Shown here in pieces: positions 8,098 through 17,362 of a DNA stretch of 64,000 nucleotides. The notes under the pieces are model-generated. The model did not search any database. It was not told the DNA's origin and was given only the letters and a program-made list of their open reading frames with translations. Both the position numbers and the translations under genes were made by a program. Every line of letters begins with the position of its first letter. Position 1 is the first letter of the stretch. This DNA comes from Hyphomonas jannaschiana VP2 (GTDB lineage: Bacteria; Pseudomonadota; Alphaproteobacteria; Caulobacterales; Hyphomonadaceae): contig NZ_ARYJ01000001.1 of assembly GCF_000685215.1 (NCBI RefSeq), forward strand, positions 62,001 to 126,000, written 5' to 3'.

Positions 8098-8697
8098 CTA
8101 GAGAACGCGGCAGGCCTCGTCGAAGGAGAGACGCGGCGAGCGGTCGAAGATGGTCGTGCGGTCGCCATGGCCGATATTGCAGATGAAGTTGGCTTTCCAG
8201 TTCTTCATCTCGCCGTCCTGGCTTTCGAAGAACTCCTTGTTCACCGCGTCTGCATCGAAACCGGACATCGGGCCGCAATCGAGGCCGAGCGAACGGGCCG
8301 CCAGCATCAGGTAAGCGCCCTGCAGCGTTCCGTTCCGGAAGGCGGTCTCTTCCTTGATATGATGGAACCAGTCCTTCGCTTCCGGTGCATGCGGGAAGAG
8401 CTGCGGGATTTTCTCGTGGAACTCCATGTCATAGGCGATGATCACCGTCCACGGAGCTTTTTGCGTCTTCTCGCGATTGCCTTCCGACATCAGCGGCACA
8501 AGGCGCGCCTTGCCCTCTTCAGAGCTGACAAAAACAAACCGTGCCGGGGAATTGTTGGCGCTGGTCGGGCCGAGCTTGGCCAGGTCATACACCGCGCGGA
8601 TCAGCACTTCCGGCACATCTTCCTCGCGCCATCCATTATAGGAGCGCGCGTCGCGGAAGATCACATCCAGCGCATGGTCGTTCACGGGGTGGGCCAT
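8098..8697 (-). CDS. RutE/HadB-type nitroreductase (malonic semialdehyde reductase family)
   Basis: This 199-residue FMN-dependent oxidoreductase has the RutE-like pattern SYNGWREEDVPEVLIRAVYDLAKLGPTSAN near the start, PWTVIIAYDMEFHEKIPQLFPH in the middle and AARSLGLDCGPMSGFD further on. RutE reduces malonic semialdehyde in uracil catabolism; HadB-like relatives act elsewhere. No other rut genes are nearby, so the substrate is open and the name should be taken as family level. There are no membrane segments. It is the upstream gene of the tsaB-rimI run. Confidence 0.82.
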   Translation of the reverse strand: MAHPVNDHALDVIFRDARSYNGWREEDVPEVLIRAVYDLAKLGPTSANNSPARFVFVSSEEGKARLVPLMSEGNREKTQKAPWTVIIAYDMEFHEKIPQLFPHAPEAKDWFHHIKEETAFRNGTLQGAYLMLAARSLGLDCGPMSGFDADAVNKEFFESQDGEMKNWKANFICNIGHGDRTTIFDRSPRLSFDEACRVL

Positions 8698-8767
8698 CGG
8701 GTCAGTCCTTCTGCTTTTGGGATATGCGGCCCGTCTTCGCGCGGGCCGTCAAGAGGTCAGATCGCGC

Positions 8768-9346
8768 TCAGAGCACGGCCTCGACAGCCGTCACTTCCGG
8801 CACATAGGTCTTCAGCATGTTCTCGATGCCCTGCTTCAGCGTCATGGTTGATGACGGGCAGCCGGCACAGGCGCCGCGCATGGAGAGATGGACGATACCC
8901 GTGTCGGGTTCGAAACGGTGAAAGATGATGTCGCCGCCATCCTGCGCCACAGCCGGGCGGACGCGTGTCTCGATCAGCTCACGGATTTCCTCGACGATCT
9001 CGGCCGCTTCGCCCTCATAGGTCACATCGGCCTCGGCAGAGGCGGACGGCTCGGCGCCCTCCTCCACGACCGGCAGGCCGGCCATGTAGTGGTCCATGAT
9101 CGCGGCCAGAACCATCGGCTTCACATGCCGCCAGTCCTTGTCTTCGGCCTTGTTGATCGACACGAAATCATTGCCGAGGAAGACCCGCTCCACGCCGTCC
9201 ACCTGGAACAGGGCCCGGGCCAGAAGGCTGATGCGCGCACTGGCCACGTCCGGAAAATCGAACGGGCCGCGATCGCCCGCCACTTCATGTCCCGGCAGGA
9301 ATTTGATCGTGTCGGGGTTGGGAGTCGGTTCGGTCTGGATGAACAT
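8768..9346 (-). CDS. Nfu-type iron-sulfur cluster carrier (Nfu N-terminal + NifU domains)
   Basis: The 192-residue protein has an N-terminal Nfu domain (MFIQTEPTPNPDTIKFLPG, residues 1-90) and a C-terminal NifU-like domain whose Cys160-x-x-Cys163 pair (RGACAGCPSST) binds a [4Fe-4S] cluster shared between two subunits. It delivers clusters to apo-proteins in the cytosol, as mitochondrial NFU1 and alphaproteobacterial Nfu proteins do. An acidic linker (about 94-114) joins the domains. Both ligand cysteines are intact. It stands alone between the nitroreductase and the 353-residue membrane protein. Confidence 0.9.
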   Translation of the reverse strand: MFIQTEPTPNPDTIKFLPGHEVAGDRGPFDFPDVASARISLLARALFQVDGVERVFLGNDFVSINKAEDKDWRHVKPMVLAAIMDHYMAGLPVVEEGAEPSASAEADVTYEGEAAEIVEEIRELIETRVRPAVAQDGGDIIFHRFEPDTGIVHLSMRGACAGCPSSTMTLKQGIENMLKTYVPEVTAVEAVL

Positions 9347-9439
9347 CGCCGCCTGCCCTTTCTGTCTAAAGCTTCACCTGCGCAACAGATGGCGCGGGTG
9401 GGCGGGCGTATCAAGGGCTGAACGGTTAAGCAGCTGGCC

Positions 9440-10501
9440 TTACTGGCCCGCACCGGCGACGGCCGGATCGAGCTGGGCAACCTCTTCCTCAGCCGGTGGC
9501 AGCGGCTGTTCCAGGCGTTCGGCCAGTTCTTCCGAGGTGCGCTGGGCATCGCGGAGGAAGAAGCCGAGGCTGGCGAGGTGATTGGCCATGATGGCGCCAT
9601 CGCCCTTCTGGTTGGAGACGACCAGCGGGCGGATCTTCGCCGCGCGGGTCCAGGCGGCTTCGGCCTTGTCATAGGCAGCCATGGTGGCGGTATCAGTCAG
9701 GCTGTCACGATCGGCGCGGCGGGCGGCCTTCAGCATCTGCAGCGCGATATGGGCGCGGGCCTTGGCACCGTAGAAGACGCGGATGTCCTGTTTGGAGGCC
9801 GGCCAGCCGGTCGATTCCTGATAGATCTGGGTGGAGAGGTCGTCCTGGTCGGCAACGGCCCAGCCGGCAAACATGCGGGCTTCCTCGGCGGCCAAAACCC
9901 GGCGGTCGGCCACTTTGACCAATCCACGGCTGGCGCGGGAGTCGAACCGGTTCAGCGCTTCGGCGGCGGCGGTCAGGCGCGGGCGCATGTCTTCGCCGGG
10001 AATGCCATCGAGCAGGCGGGAAGCGGCAATCAGGTCCGCATCCGGCTCGCCATTTTCGTCAGGCACGGCAGCAGCGGCCATACGGGTAAATTCGGAGAGG
10101 CCGTCAGCCGTGGCTTCCTGCCAGGCCGGCATGGCGGTCAGGCGGGCCTGCGGGTGCCAGTTCGGCTTGTCGTCGGCCCAGCCCTTCCCTTCCAGCTCGC
10201 GCGCAATCTTGGTGATGGCAATGCCGGATTCCGGGAAGGCCCATGCCTGGCCGTCGGCGAAGACGATGTCGGAATCGTCGATCTTGTGGGACATCATCAC
10301 CGAGAACGGGTAAGCGCCAACCAGAGCGAAGAAGAGACTCAGTTTGAACAGGAAAATCGTGCGGCGCCAGAAGCCGCGGAAGAAATCCATGATCGGGTGA
10401 GGCTCAGCCTCGTCCAGTTCACGCAGGTGCTCTTCGGACACCTCGTTGGGATCTGGTCCCTCTTCAAGATAGGCAGCGTGCAAGCGGCTGTCGAAGGCCA
10501 T
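9440..10501 (-). CDS. conserved membrane-anchored protein, possibly DUF2333-like
   Basis: A 353-residue protein with one clear transmembrane helix (FLFKLSLFFALVGAYPFSVMM, about residues 50-70) after an acidic cytoplasmic head, and a large mainly alpha-helical periplasmic part. The segments NWHPQARLTAMPAWQEA and KARAHIALQMLKAARR recall DUF2333 proteins, but I am not certain of the family. Function unknown. A proline- and acid-rich tail follows residue 330. A TTAA-N7-TTAA site, the CtrA pattern, lies about 70 bases upstream of the ATG inside an inverted repeat, suggesting cell-cycle control. Confidence 0.75.
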   Translation of the reverse strand: MAFDSRLHAAYLEEGPDPNEVSEEHLRELDEAEPHPIMDFFRGFWRRTIFLFKLSLFFALVGAYPFSVMMSHKIDDSDIVFADGQAWAFPESGIAITKIARELEGKGWADDKPNWHPQARLTAMPAWQEATADGLSEFTRMAAAAVPDENGEPDADLIAASRLLDGIPGEDMRPRLTAAAEALNRFDSRASRGLVKVADRRVLAAEEARMFAGWAVADQDDLSTQIYQESTGWPASKQDIRVFYGAKARAHIALQMLKAARRADRDSLTDTATMAAYDKAEAAWTRAAKIRPLVVSNQKGDGAIMANHLASLGFFLRDAQRTSEELAERLEQPLPPAEEEVAQLDPAVAGAGQ

Positions 10502-10566
10502 ACTCTACAAATCCCCGGCTCTGGCGCGGTGTTGCTTCCAGATCACTATGCTTCCAATTGTGGCAT

Positions 10567-10590
10567 TTTAACAGGTCATTAACTGTTAAA
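10567..10590. promoter_or_regulatory. CtrA-type box within an inverted repeat
   Basis: TTAACAGGTCATTAAC (10568-10583) fits the CtrA consensus TTAA-N7-TTAA exactly in its two half-sites. It overlaps an inverted repeat TTTAACAG (10567-10574) / CTGTTAAA (10583-10590). It lies 66 bases before the start of the membrane protein gene at 10501, a usual distance for promoter control. Binding is inferred. Confidence 0.5.
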
Positions 10591-10692
10591 TGTCCGCAAC
10601 CTGCAGGATCTGCACGCAAATGCCGCGCCAGAAGCGCCGGAGATGTTGAATTCAGAGGCAGACAGGGGCTGTCCGCAGTCGGATCAAGCGAC

Positions 10693-11151
10693 TCAGTCGC
10701 CGAGTCCCTTGACCTCTGCGCTGGTTACCACGGTCTGCGAGGTGCCATCCGAATCACGGAATTCGAGGGACAGATCGACCGTGTCGCCCTCGGCGATGTC
10801 AGGGTCGACTCCAAACAGCATAAGGTGATTGCCACCGCGCTGGAGCACGATGGGGTCGCCCTCGGATGCAGTGAAACTCTCCACCTGGCGCATCTGCATG
10901 ACGCCGTCTTCCATCGTCATCGTGTGCAGCTCGACCCGGTCGGCAATATCGGTCGAGGCGCCGACCAGCTCCACCGGCGCGCCGGTCACATAGGCCATCA
11001 GGCCGCCACCCGCGACATCTCGGCCCGCGGCCGGCTTGATGACGAAGGCATCCTTCACTTCGATAACGGACTCGCCGGCGGGTGCTTCGGCCGGGCCGGA
11101 ACAGGCAGCGAGCAGCACGGCAGCGGCGGGAATGAGAGCGCGGAACAGCAT
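10693..11151 (-). CDS. PCu(A)C-type periplasmic copper chaperone lipoprotein
   Basis: The 152-residue protein carries a lipoprotein signal (VLLAAC, Cys17) and a cupredoxin-like PCu(A)C domain. The Cu(I) motif H-x10-M-x21-H-x-M is complete: His76, Met87, His109 and Met111. Such proteins deliver copper to the CuA or CuB centre of cytochrome c oxidase. I chose the ATG at 11151, which has AAAGG nine bases upstream; an ATG at 11160 directly abuts that site. The usual partner genes (senC/sco) are not adjacent. It follows trpS by about 100 bases in the same direction and may have its own promoter. Confidence 0.87.
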   Translation of the reverse strand: MLFRALIPAAAVLLAACSGPAEAPAGESVIEVKDAFVIKPAAGRDVAGGGLMAYVTGAPVELVGASTDIADRVELHTMTMEDGVMQMRQVESFTASEGDPIVLQRGGNHLMLFGVDPDIAEGDTVDLSLEFRDSDGTSQTVVTSAEVKGLGD

Positions 11152-11258
11152 GGAGCACATCCTTTCAGAACTGATGGGCAAGTCGTAACCCGGCTGCCGG
11201 ACGGGTCAATGTGCCGGAATGGCACGCCGCCCGCCAGCCTGGTCTTCAGGTCGAAGCT

Positions 11259-12299
11259 TCAGGGCCGCCAGTAACCGACGGCGCGGCGCACCTCTTCCAT
11301 GATCGGCGCAGCGATGGCGTCGGCCCGCTCTGCTCCGTCCTTCAGGATCGCGTCGATACCGGACTGGTCCGCCAGGATGTCGCGATAGCGCTGGGTGATC
11401 GGCGCCAGATGGTCGACCATGACTTCGGCCAGCGCCGGCTTGAACACGCCGAAGCCCTTGCCGCCATATTCGGCCAGCACCTGCTCGGTCGTCAGGCCGC
11501 TCACGGCGGAATAGATTCCGACGAGGTTCTCGACTTCCGGACGCCCTTTCAGGCCTTCCACTTCGGACGGCATGTCGCCTTCCAGATCGGTCTTCGCCTT
11601 CTTGATCTTCTTCGCGATCAGGTCGGCATCATCGACGAGGTTAATGCGCGAGAGGTCCGACGGGTCGGACTTCGACATTTTCTTGGTGCCGTCCTTCAGG
11701 CTCATGATCCGCGCGCCGGGGCCCTTGATCAGCGGTTCCGGCAGCGGGAAGAAGCCCGGCACATCGTATTCGCGGTTGAAGCGGTCGGCGATGTCCCGGC
11801 TGAGCTCGAGGTGCTGCTTCTGGTCCTCGCCGACGGGCACATGGGTCGCCTTGTAGGCCAGGATGTCTGCCGCCTGCAGGACCGGATAGGTGAAGAGGCC
11901 CACAGAGGCGCGCTCGGCATCCTTGCCGGCCTTGTCCTTGAACTGGGTCATCCGCTCGACCCAGCCCATGCGCGCGACGCAGTTGAACACCCAGGCCAGC
12001 TCGGCATGGGCCGGTACCGACGACTGGGCGTAGACAATCGATGTCTTCGGGTCGATGCCGCAGGCGATGAAGGCCGCCGCGATCTGGCGGGTCTGGTCGG
12101 CCAGCACACCTTTCTCCACCGGCATGGTGATGGCGTGCATGTCGACGACCGAATAGACACAGTCCCAGCCGTCATTCTGGAGGTCGACGAACTTCTTCAG
12201 CGCGCCGAGATAGTTGCCGAGGTGAAGGTTACCGGTCGGCTGGATACCAGAGAAGACCCGCTGGGGGCCGGTGTATTCGGTTGTGTTCGTGTCAGTCAT
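11259..12299 (-). CDS. trpS: tryptophanyl-tRNA synthetase
   Basis: This 346-residue class I synthetase charges tRNA-Trp. The HIGH motif appears as HLGN in [17 protein letters not shown] and the KMSKS loop as [14 protein letters not shown]. Length fits bacterial TrpRS. The start at the ATG at 12299 is preferred to an in-frame TTG at 12305. It is the third gene of glnD-murJ-trpS, with 24 bases after the murJ stop, an order common in alphaproteobacteria. No tryptophan leader peptide or T-box is apparent upstream. Confidence 0.95.
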   Translation of the reverse strand: MTDTNTTEYTGPQRVFSGIQPTGNLHLGNYLGALKKFVDLQNDGWDCVYSVVDMHAITMPVEKGVLADQTRQIAAAFIACGIDPKTSIVYAQSSVPAHAELAWVFNCVARMGWVERMTQFKDKAGKDAERASVGLFTYPVLQAADILAYKATHVPVGEDQKQHLELSRDIADRFNREYDVPGFFPLPEPLIKGPGARIMSLKDGTKKMSKSDPSDLSRINLVDDADLIAKKIKKAKTDLEGDMPSEVEGLKGRPEVENLVGIYSAVSGLTTEQVLAEYGGKGFGVFKPALAEVMVDHLAPITQRYRDILADQSGIDAILKDGAERADAIAAPIMEEVRRAVGYWRP

Positions 12300-12323
12300 G
12301 GCCAAGCGCTGTAGCCGATTTAC

Positions 12324-13880
12324 CTAGCGGCGCAAGGCCCCCGTGATGTCGCGGGGCCGGATCGCGCCGGTCAGGAAGGCTGCAACCGCGTAAATCAGGC
12401 CGCCTGCGAGGATCACAATTGCAGCGGCGAGCGCCCGCGAGTCGATGATATTGTCCCGCAGCCACTGGAAATTGTGGACCATGAACCAGACAGACCCGGC
12501 CATCACGCCGCTGGCGATCAGGGCGCGCACCGTGCGTGACACGAGGACTGGCCCCGGCCTGTACCAGCCGCGGGCCGCCAGCGTGGTGGCCAGCAGAAGC
12601 GCATTCACCCAGGCGGCCACAGACGTCGCGATGGCAAGACCGATAAAGCCAAGCTGGCCCTGACGGCTGAGCCAGAAGAAGAGGCCCGCCCCCAGCACGA
12701 TGTTGATGACGACGGAGGTGAGCGCAAAACGCATCGGCGTCTTGGTATCTTCCCGCGCAAAATAGGCCGGCGCCAGAACCTTGATCAGCACGAAGGCCGG
12801 CACACCCCAGGCATAATGGAACAGCGCCCCGCCGGAGGCTTCGGCATCCGACTGAAGGAACGCCCCGCGCACAAAGAAGGCTTCGATCAGGAAGACCGGC
12901 GCGACCAGCAGCGCGGCCGCCGCCGGAAGCGTCAGCGCCATGGCGAGGCCGATGCCTTCATCCATCGTCGCCTGCCCGCCTGCATGGTCTTCGCTGCGCG
13001 CGGCCCGGCTGAGGCGCGGCAGGATGGCGACGCCGACCGCCACACCCACAAGACCCAAGGGCAGCTGGTAAAGCCGGTCGGCGGTGTAGAGCCACGACTT
13101 CGCGGCCTGTTCGAAACTGGCGAGGGACTGGCTGACGATGATGTTGATCTGCGTGCCCGATGCCGCGATCGTGCCCGGCACCGCCAGCGCCATGACCTTC
13201 TTCACCGCCGGTGTGATGCGCGGCCAGCCAATCAGGCTGAGCCGGACTTTCTGGCGGCGCACGCCCCACCAGAGCAGCGACACCTGCAACACGCCGGCGA
13301 TCAGCACGGCCACGGCAGCGGCCTTTGACACAATCTCCGGCACGTTGGAGATCAGCGCCGCCGGGATGAGGCAGAGATTCAGCAGCGTCGGCACGCCGGA
13401 GGAGAGGATGAACCGCTGTCCGGAATTCAGCACACCCGAGAGCAGCGCCGCCAGCGCCATACAGGTGAGGTACGGCATGGTGATCCGTGTCAGGAGCACG
13501 GCCAGATTGTAGTGCACCGTGTCATCCGCCTGCCCGCCATGAATGACCAGCAGCACCCAGGGCATGAAGATCTGCGCCAGAATGGTCAGCGCGGCGGTGA
13601 AGGCGAAGAGGACGCGCATCGCCTCCTGCGCCACGGCCTGTGCCGCTTCCGGCCCCTCGGCCTCCAGCGTGCGGGCATAGGTCGGCACGAAGGCGGAGGC
13701 GAAGGCCCCTTCGGCAAAGATGCGGCGGAACAGGTTCGGGAATTGCTGCGCCGTTACCCAGGCATCGTTGATCGGTCCGGCGCCGAGCTTTGCCACCAGC
13801 AGAATATCCCGCGCAAAGCCGAGGATCCGGCTGCCCAGCGTCAGCGAAGATTGCACCAGGGTGTTGCGGGCGATGCTCAT
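12324..13880 (-). CDS. murJ: lipid II flippase MurJ (MviN)
   Basis: This 518-residue MOP-superfamily protein has about 14 predicted membrane helices. The N-terminal signature GSRILGFARDILLVAKLGAGPINDAWVTAQQFPNLFRR-type stretch is split here as GSRILGFARDILL and DAWVTAQQFPNLFRRIFAEGAF, the hallmark of MurJ. It flips the peptidoglycan precursor lipid II across the inner membrane and is normally essential. It follows glnD by 22 bases and precedes trpS by 24, suggesting co-transcription. Nothing is truncated. Confidence 0.95.
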   Translation of the reverse strand: MSIARNTLVQSSLTLGSRILGFARDILLVAKLGAGPINDAWVTAQQFPNLFRRIFAEGAFASAFVPTYARTLEAEGPEAAQAVAQEAMRVLFAFTAALTILAQIFMPWVLLVIHGGQADDTVHYNLAVLLTRITMPYLTCMALAALLSGVLNSGQRFILSSGVPTLLNLCLIPAALISNVPEIVSKAAAVAVLIAGVLQVSLLWWGVRRQKVRLSLIGWPRITPAVKKVMALAVPGTIAASGTQINIIVSQSLASFEQAAKSWLYTADRLYQLPLGLVGVAVGVAILPRLSRAARSEDHAGGQATMDEGIGLAMALTLPAAAALLVAPVFLIEAFFVRGAFLQSDAEASGGALFHYAWGVPAFVLIKVLAPAYFAREDTKTPMRFALTSVVINIVLGAGLFFWLSRQGQLGFIGLAIATSVAAWVNALLLATTLAARGWYRPGPVLVSRTVRALIASGVMAGSVWFMVHNFQWLRDNIIDSRALAAAIVILAGGLIYAVAAFLTGAIRPRDITGALRR

Positions 13881-13902
13881 GGGGCCAGTCGTGCAGGGGT
13901 TC

Positions 13903-16749
13903 TCAGAAACTGTCTACGGCCCGCGACCGGCGCAGTTTCCGGGCCGGTGTGTGCGGGGCATCCGGTTCATGGCGGCCCAATACGTCGAGAAGCTGTTCGC
14001 GCAGGGACTCTTTGAGGGCAGCGTCCTGTTCCAGTTTCTTTCCGTCCTCGGTCTGCACATAGAAGGCATCGAACATGCGCTCGCCAAACGAGCCGACATG
14101 CGCCGAGTGGATCGAGACGCCGGCATCGGCCAGGCAGTTCGCCACATCATAGAGCAGCGCCGGACGGTCGCGCCCGGCAATGTCGATCACCGTATGATCG
14201 GCCGAGAGGTCATCACGGATCTGGACAGACGGGTGCACCAGGAAGGCCGCCTGACGCCGGCCCATCCGCTCGCGCACGGTCATGTCGCCCGGCTCACCGG
14301 CCAGCACTTTGCGCAGGGCCACTTCCAGCCGCTGCAGGCGGGCCGGATCGTCCTTGCCAAACGGCTTGTCCTGAATGTCGTGCAGCATGAACACGTCGAT
14401 GATGCCGCCTTCGCGGCTGGTATAGACCTGCGCGGCAATGATGTTGGCGCCATTATGGGCGAGCGTGCCGGCAAGGTCTGCGAACAGGCCCGGCCGGTCT
14501 GCGCCGGAAACGAACAGCGCCATCGCGCCGCCCTCCAGCGACAGGCGGTGATGCACCTGGTCACCGCCGCCATTCAGGGCCTGCGCGTGCCACGCAAGGT
14601 CTTCGACGTCGAAGCCCGTCCAGTAGGCGGTTTCCATTTCCAGCATCAGCGGCGGAACCGTGCCGAGCCGGTCGACCAGTTCCTGCTGGCGGCGTTCGGC
14701 GCGGGCTTCGAGTTCGGCCTGCACGCCGGCCTCGTCCGTCCGCCCGCCGCGCAGCGCAGCGGCGGTGTTGTGATAGAGGTCCGTCAGCAGCTGGCCCTTC
14801 CAGGCGTTCCACACGCCGGGGCCGACGGCCTTGATGTCGGCAATCGTCAGAATGTAGAGCAACCGCAGCCGCTCCAGCGAGCCAACCATTTCGGTGAACT
14901 TGGTCACCGTGCGCGGATCGGAAATATCCCGCTTCTGCGCCGTCTCGCTCATCTCCAGATGGTGGCCGACCAGCCAGGCGACGAGCTCGGTCTCGTCTTC
15001 AGACAGGCCGAGCCGCTCACATGCCTTGCGCGCGGTCTTCATGCCGGCGATCTGCTGGTCGCCCTTCCCCTTGCCGGTGTCGTGCAACAGCATGGCGAGG
15101 TAGAGCGCACGGCGGTTCTCAATCAGGTCGAACAGTTCGCCGACCAGCTTGATCGGCTGTTCGTCGCGGCCATGCTCCATTTCGGAAATCGCTTCGACAG
15201 CGCGGATCGTATGCTCGTCCACCGTGTAGTGGTGGTACATATTGAACTGCGTCTGCGCGACGATGCCGCCGAATTCCGGAATGGCACGGCCGAGAATGCC
15301 GGCTTCGTTCATCCGGCGCAGGATCAGGCCGGGATCGTCCCCGCCGAGAATGGCATCAAGGATCAGCGCCTGCGCCTCCGGCTTCTCGCGCACCCGTTCA
15401 TTCAGGGCACGGAGCGCCCGCGTCAGCAGGCTCAGCGCGTAGGGGTGGATGTCCTTGCCTTCATCGCGCGCCACAATGAACAGGCGCAGCATGTTCAGCG
15501 GATCGGACCGCATCGCCTTGTCGTCATCAACACTGACACGGCCATTGTCCAGAATGAAGCCCGGCGTATCCAGTTCCACCGGCCCGCGCACCGGCAGGAA
15601 GCGGCGCAGTCCTTCGGGCTTTTTCTTCTGGTCTGCTTCCAGTTTCGCCGCCAGGATCCGCGTCAGGCCGCCGACATCCTTGGTGACGAGGAAATAGCGC
15701 TTCATGAAGCGCTCCACCCCCTGCTGGCCTCGCCGGTCGCGATAGCCCATGCGGGCGGCGATCTCCGGCTGCAGGTCAAAGCTGAGGCGTTCCTCTGCCC
15801 GGCCGGTCACAAAGTGCAGGTGGCAGCGTACCGTCCACAGGAACCGCGCAGCACGGATGAAGACAGTGTATTCATGGTCGGTGAACGGCCCGGCCCTCAT
15901 CACGTCTTCCAGCGTCACGCCGCCATAGATCTGCTTGGAGATCCAGTAGAGCGTCTGCAGGTCGCGCAGGCCGCCCTTGCCTTCCTTCAGGTTCGGTTCG
16001 ACCACATAGCGCGCATCGCCTTGCCGGGCGTGGCGTGCATCCCGTTCGGCCAGCTTGTCGGCGATGAACTGTGCGTCGCGGCCCTTCACGGCGCCTTCAT
16101 GGAAGGCTTCGACCATTTCGTCAGCCAGCGCCTCGTCGCCGCAGATATAGCGCGCATCCAGCAGACTGGTCTTGATGGTGACATCTTCCAGCGCCATCTT
16201 CACGCAGTCGCTCGGTGTACGGAAGGCATTCCCAACTTTCAGCCCCATGTCCCACAGGGCATAGAGCATGTACTCGACCACGCTCTCGGTGTGCGGGCTC
16301 ACCTTGTAGGCACGCAGGAACAGCAGATCCGTATCCGAGGACGGTCCCATCACGCCGCGGCCATAGCCGCCGGTCGCCATGATCGCGATCCGTTCAGCCT
16401 CTGTCGGGTTGCGGGCCCGGTGCACGTGCGTGGTGGTGAAGTCGTAGAGGGCGCTGATCACTTCGTCCTGCACGGCGGATAGCAGCCGCGCCGTGTCCAG
16501 CCCGTCGGCCCCTTGCTGCAGGCGCTCCTGCGCGATCATGCGGCCGCGAAACATGGCCCCGTGCAACAGGTCCAGCGCCGCCTTGCGGGCCGCCTGGGGG
16601 TCCCCGTAATTGTCCTGCGCCGCAGCCGTCAGCTTCACGCGCAGGGCGCGGCCATCGATGATGTTGGAGATACGCCATTTCCCCGGCCGGCGCAGAAGCG
16701 GGCTGCGGGTTTCGAGGAGCGTCGGGGCCTTGCTGGGCGATGTGTTCAT
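13903..16749 (-). CDS. glnD: bifunctional uridylyltransferase/uridylyl-removing enzyme GlnD
   Basis: The 948-residue nitrogen sensor adds UMP to PII proteins when glutamine is low and removes it when glutamine is high. The nucleotidyltransferase domain shows GGYGRGVMGPSSDTDLLFLRAY, the HD hydrolase domain shows AMLLHDTGKGKGDQQ, and two ACT domains for glutamine sensing follow (GADRPGLFADLAGTLAHNGANI and GRDRPALLYDVANCLADAGVSI). Length is normal for the family. It heads glnD-murJ-trpS. Long antisense open frames cover it, a side effect of high third-position G+C, and I do not consider them genes. Confidence 0.95.
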   Translation of the reverse strand: MNTSPSKAPTLLETRSPLLRRPGKWRISNIIDGRALRVKLTAAAQDNYGDPQAARKAALDLLHGAMFRGRMIAQERLQQGADGLDTARLLSAVQDEVISALYDFTTTHVHRARNPTEAERIAIMATGGYGRGVMGPSSDTDLLFLRAYKVSPHTESVVEYMLYALWDMGLKVGNAFRTPSDCVKMALEDVTIKTSLLDARYICGDEALADEMVEAFHEGAVKGRDAQFIADKLAERDARHARQGDARYVVEPNLKEGKGGLRDLQTLYWISKQIYGGVTLEDVMRAGPFTDHEYTVFIRAARFLWTVRCHLHFVTGRAEERLSFDLQPEIAARMGYRDRRGQQGVERFMKRYFLVTKDVGGLTRILAAKLEADQKKKPEGLRRFLPVRGPVELDTPGFILDNGRVSVDDDKAMRSDPLNMLRLFIVARDEGKDIHPYALSLLTRALRALNERVREKPEAQALILDAILGGDDPGLILRRMNEAGILGRAIPEFGGIVAQTQFNMYHHYTVDEHTIRAVEAISEMEHGRDEQPIKLVGELFDLIENRRALYLAMLLHDTGKGKGDQQIAGMKTARKACERLGLSEDETELVAWLVGHHLEMSETAQKRDISDPRTVTKFTEMVGSLERLRLLYILTIADIKAVGPGVWNAWKGQLLTDLYHNTAAALRGGRTDEAGVQAELEARAERRQQELVDRLGTVPPLMLEMETAYWTGFDVEDLAWHAQALNGGGDQVHHRLSLEGGAMALFVSGADRPGLFADLAGTLAHNGANIIAAQVYTSREGGIIDVFMLHDIQDKPFGKDDPARLQRLEVALRKVLAGEPGDMTVRERMGRRQAAFLVHPSVQIRDDLSADHTVIDIAGRDRPALLYDVANCLADAGVSIHSAHVGSFGERMFDAFYVQTEDGKKLEQDAALKESLREQLLDVLGRHEPDAPHTPARKLRRSRAVDSF

Positions 16750-16782
16750 GGGGGCTGTCTATAGCAGGTTCCGGGGCGGGTT

Positions 16783-17253
16783 CTATGCACCCTTTTCCAC
16801 ACGGACCGGCAGGATGCGGGACTTCTTCACCACGCCATAGGCGAAACTGGTCTCGATCGAGGCGATTCCGGGCAGTTTCTGGATCGTGTGACGCACCAGC
16901 TGTTCGTAATCATCGAGACTGCGGGCAACGATTCGCAGCTCATAATCGGCCCCGCCCGTCATCAGGTAACAGTCGAGAATCGCTTCGGTTTCCGCGATTT
17001 TCTTCTCGAAGGCCTGCACGTTTTCCTGCGAGTGATTGGCGAGGCGGATGCGCACCAGGCAGGTGATGGGATAGCCGCAGGCCTTCTGGTCGACGAGGGC
17101 CGTGTAGCCCTGGATCACCCCGGCGGCCTCCAGGTTTCGCACGCGGCGCAGGCAGGGCGATGGTGAGAGGCCGACCTCCTCGGCGAGTTCGAGGTTGGTG
17201 AGGCGTCCATCGCGCTGCAGGGCGCGGATAATTCTGGCATCTATGGCATCCAT
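16783..17253 (-). CDS. Lrp/AsnC-family transcriptional regulator, likely control of methionine gamma-lyase
   Basis: The 156-residue protein has an N-terminal helix-turn-helix (MDAIDARIIRALQRDGRLTNLELAEEVGLSPSPCLRRVRNLEAAGVI) and a C-terminal RAM ligand domain (ITCLVRIRLANHSQENVQAFE ... YLMTGGADYELRIVARSLDDYE). These form octamers that bind amino acids. The ATG at 17253 is preferred over 17271, because the longer form would put a perfect operator palindrome inside the coding sequence. It is divergent from the methionine gamma-lyase gene, matching the MdeR-MdeA arrangement known from Pseudomonas, so the likely effector is L-methionine or a related amino acid. Confidence 0.87.
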   Translation of the reverse strand: MDAIDARIIRALQRDGRLTNLELAEEVGLSPSPCLRRVRNLEAAGVIQGYTALVDQKACGYPITCLVRIRLANHSQENVQAFEKKIAETEAILDCYLMTGGADYELRIVARSLDDYEQLVRHTIQKLPGIASIETSFAYGVVKKSRILPVRVEKGA

Positions 17254-17263
17254 GAGCGCCAGT

Positions 17264-17282
17264 ATTGGCATATTATGCCAAT
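17264..17282. promoter_or_regulatory. 19-bp perfect palindrome, probable Lrp-type operator
   Basis: ATTGGCATATTATGCCAAT is a perfect palindrome with nine-base arms around one central base. It lies 11 bases upstream of the Lrp-family start and 80 bases upstream of the methionine gamma-lyase start, inside the divergent promoter region. The half-site TGGCAT also occurs at 17235 and 17244. A role as the regulator's own binding site is inferred from position and symmetry. Confidence 0.6.
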
Positions 17283-17362
17283 TTACAAGCTTTCAGCGAC
17301 GCAGTTCGGCACCCTTCGCCCACATTCCCATGGTAAAATCACCCACAAAGATGGAGATTCCC

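Noticed and set aside
6989-8278. 429-codon minus-strand frame running through tsaB
   Set aside because: Only its last 151 codons (from the GTG at 7444) are real, as rimI; the rest is out of frame with tsaB.
13720-16482. 920-codon open frame on the plus strand opposite glnD
   Set aside because: It mirrors glnD, has no family signature and arises from high third-position G+C; glnD has all expected motifs.
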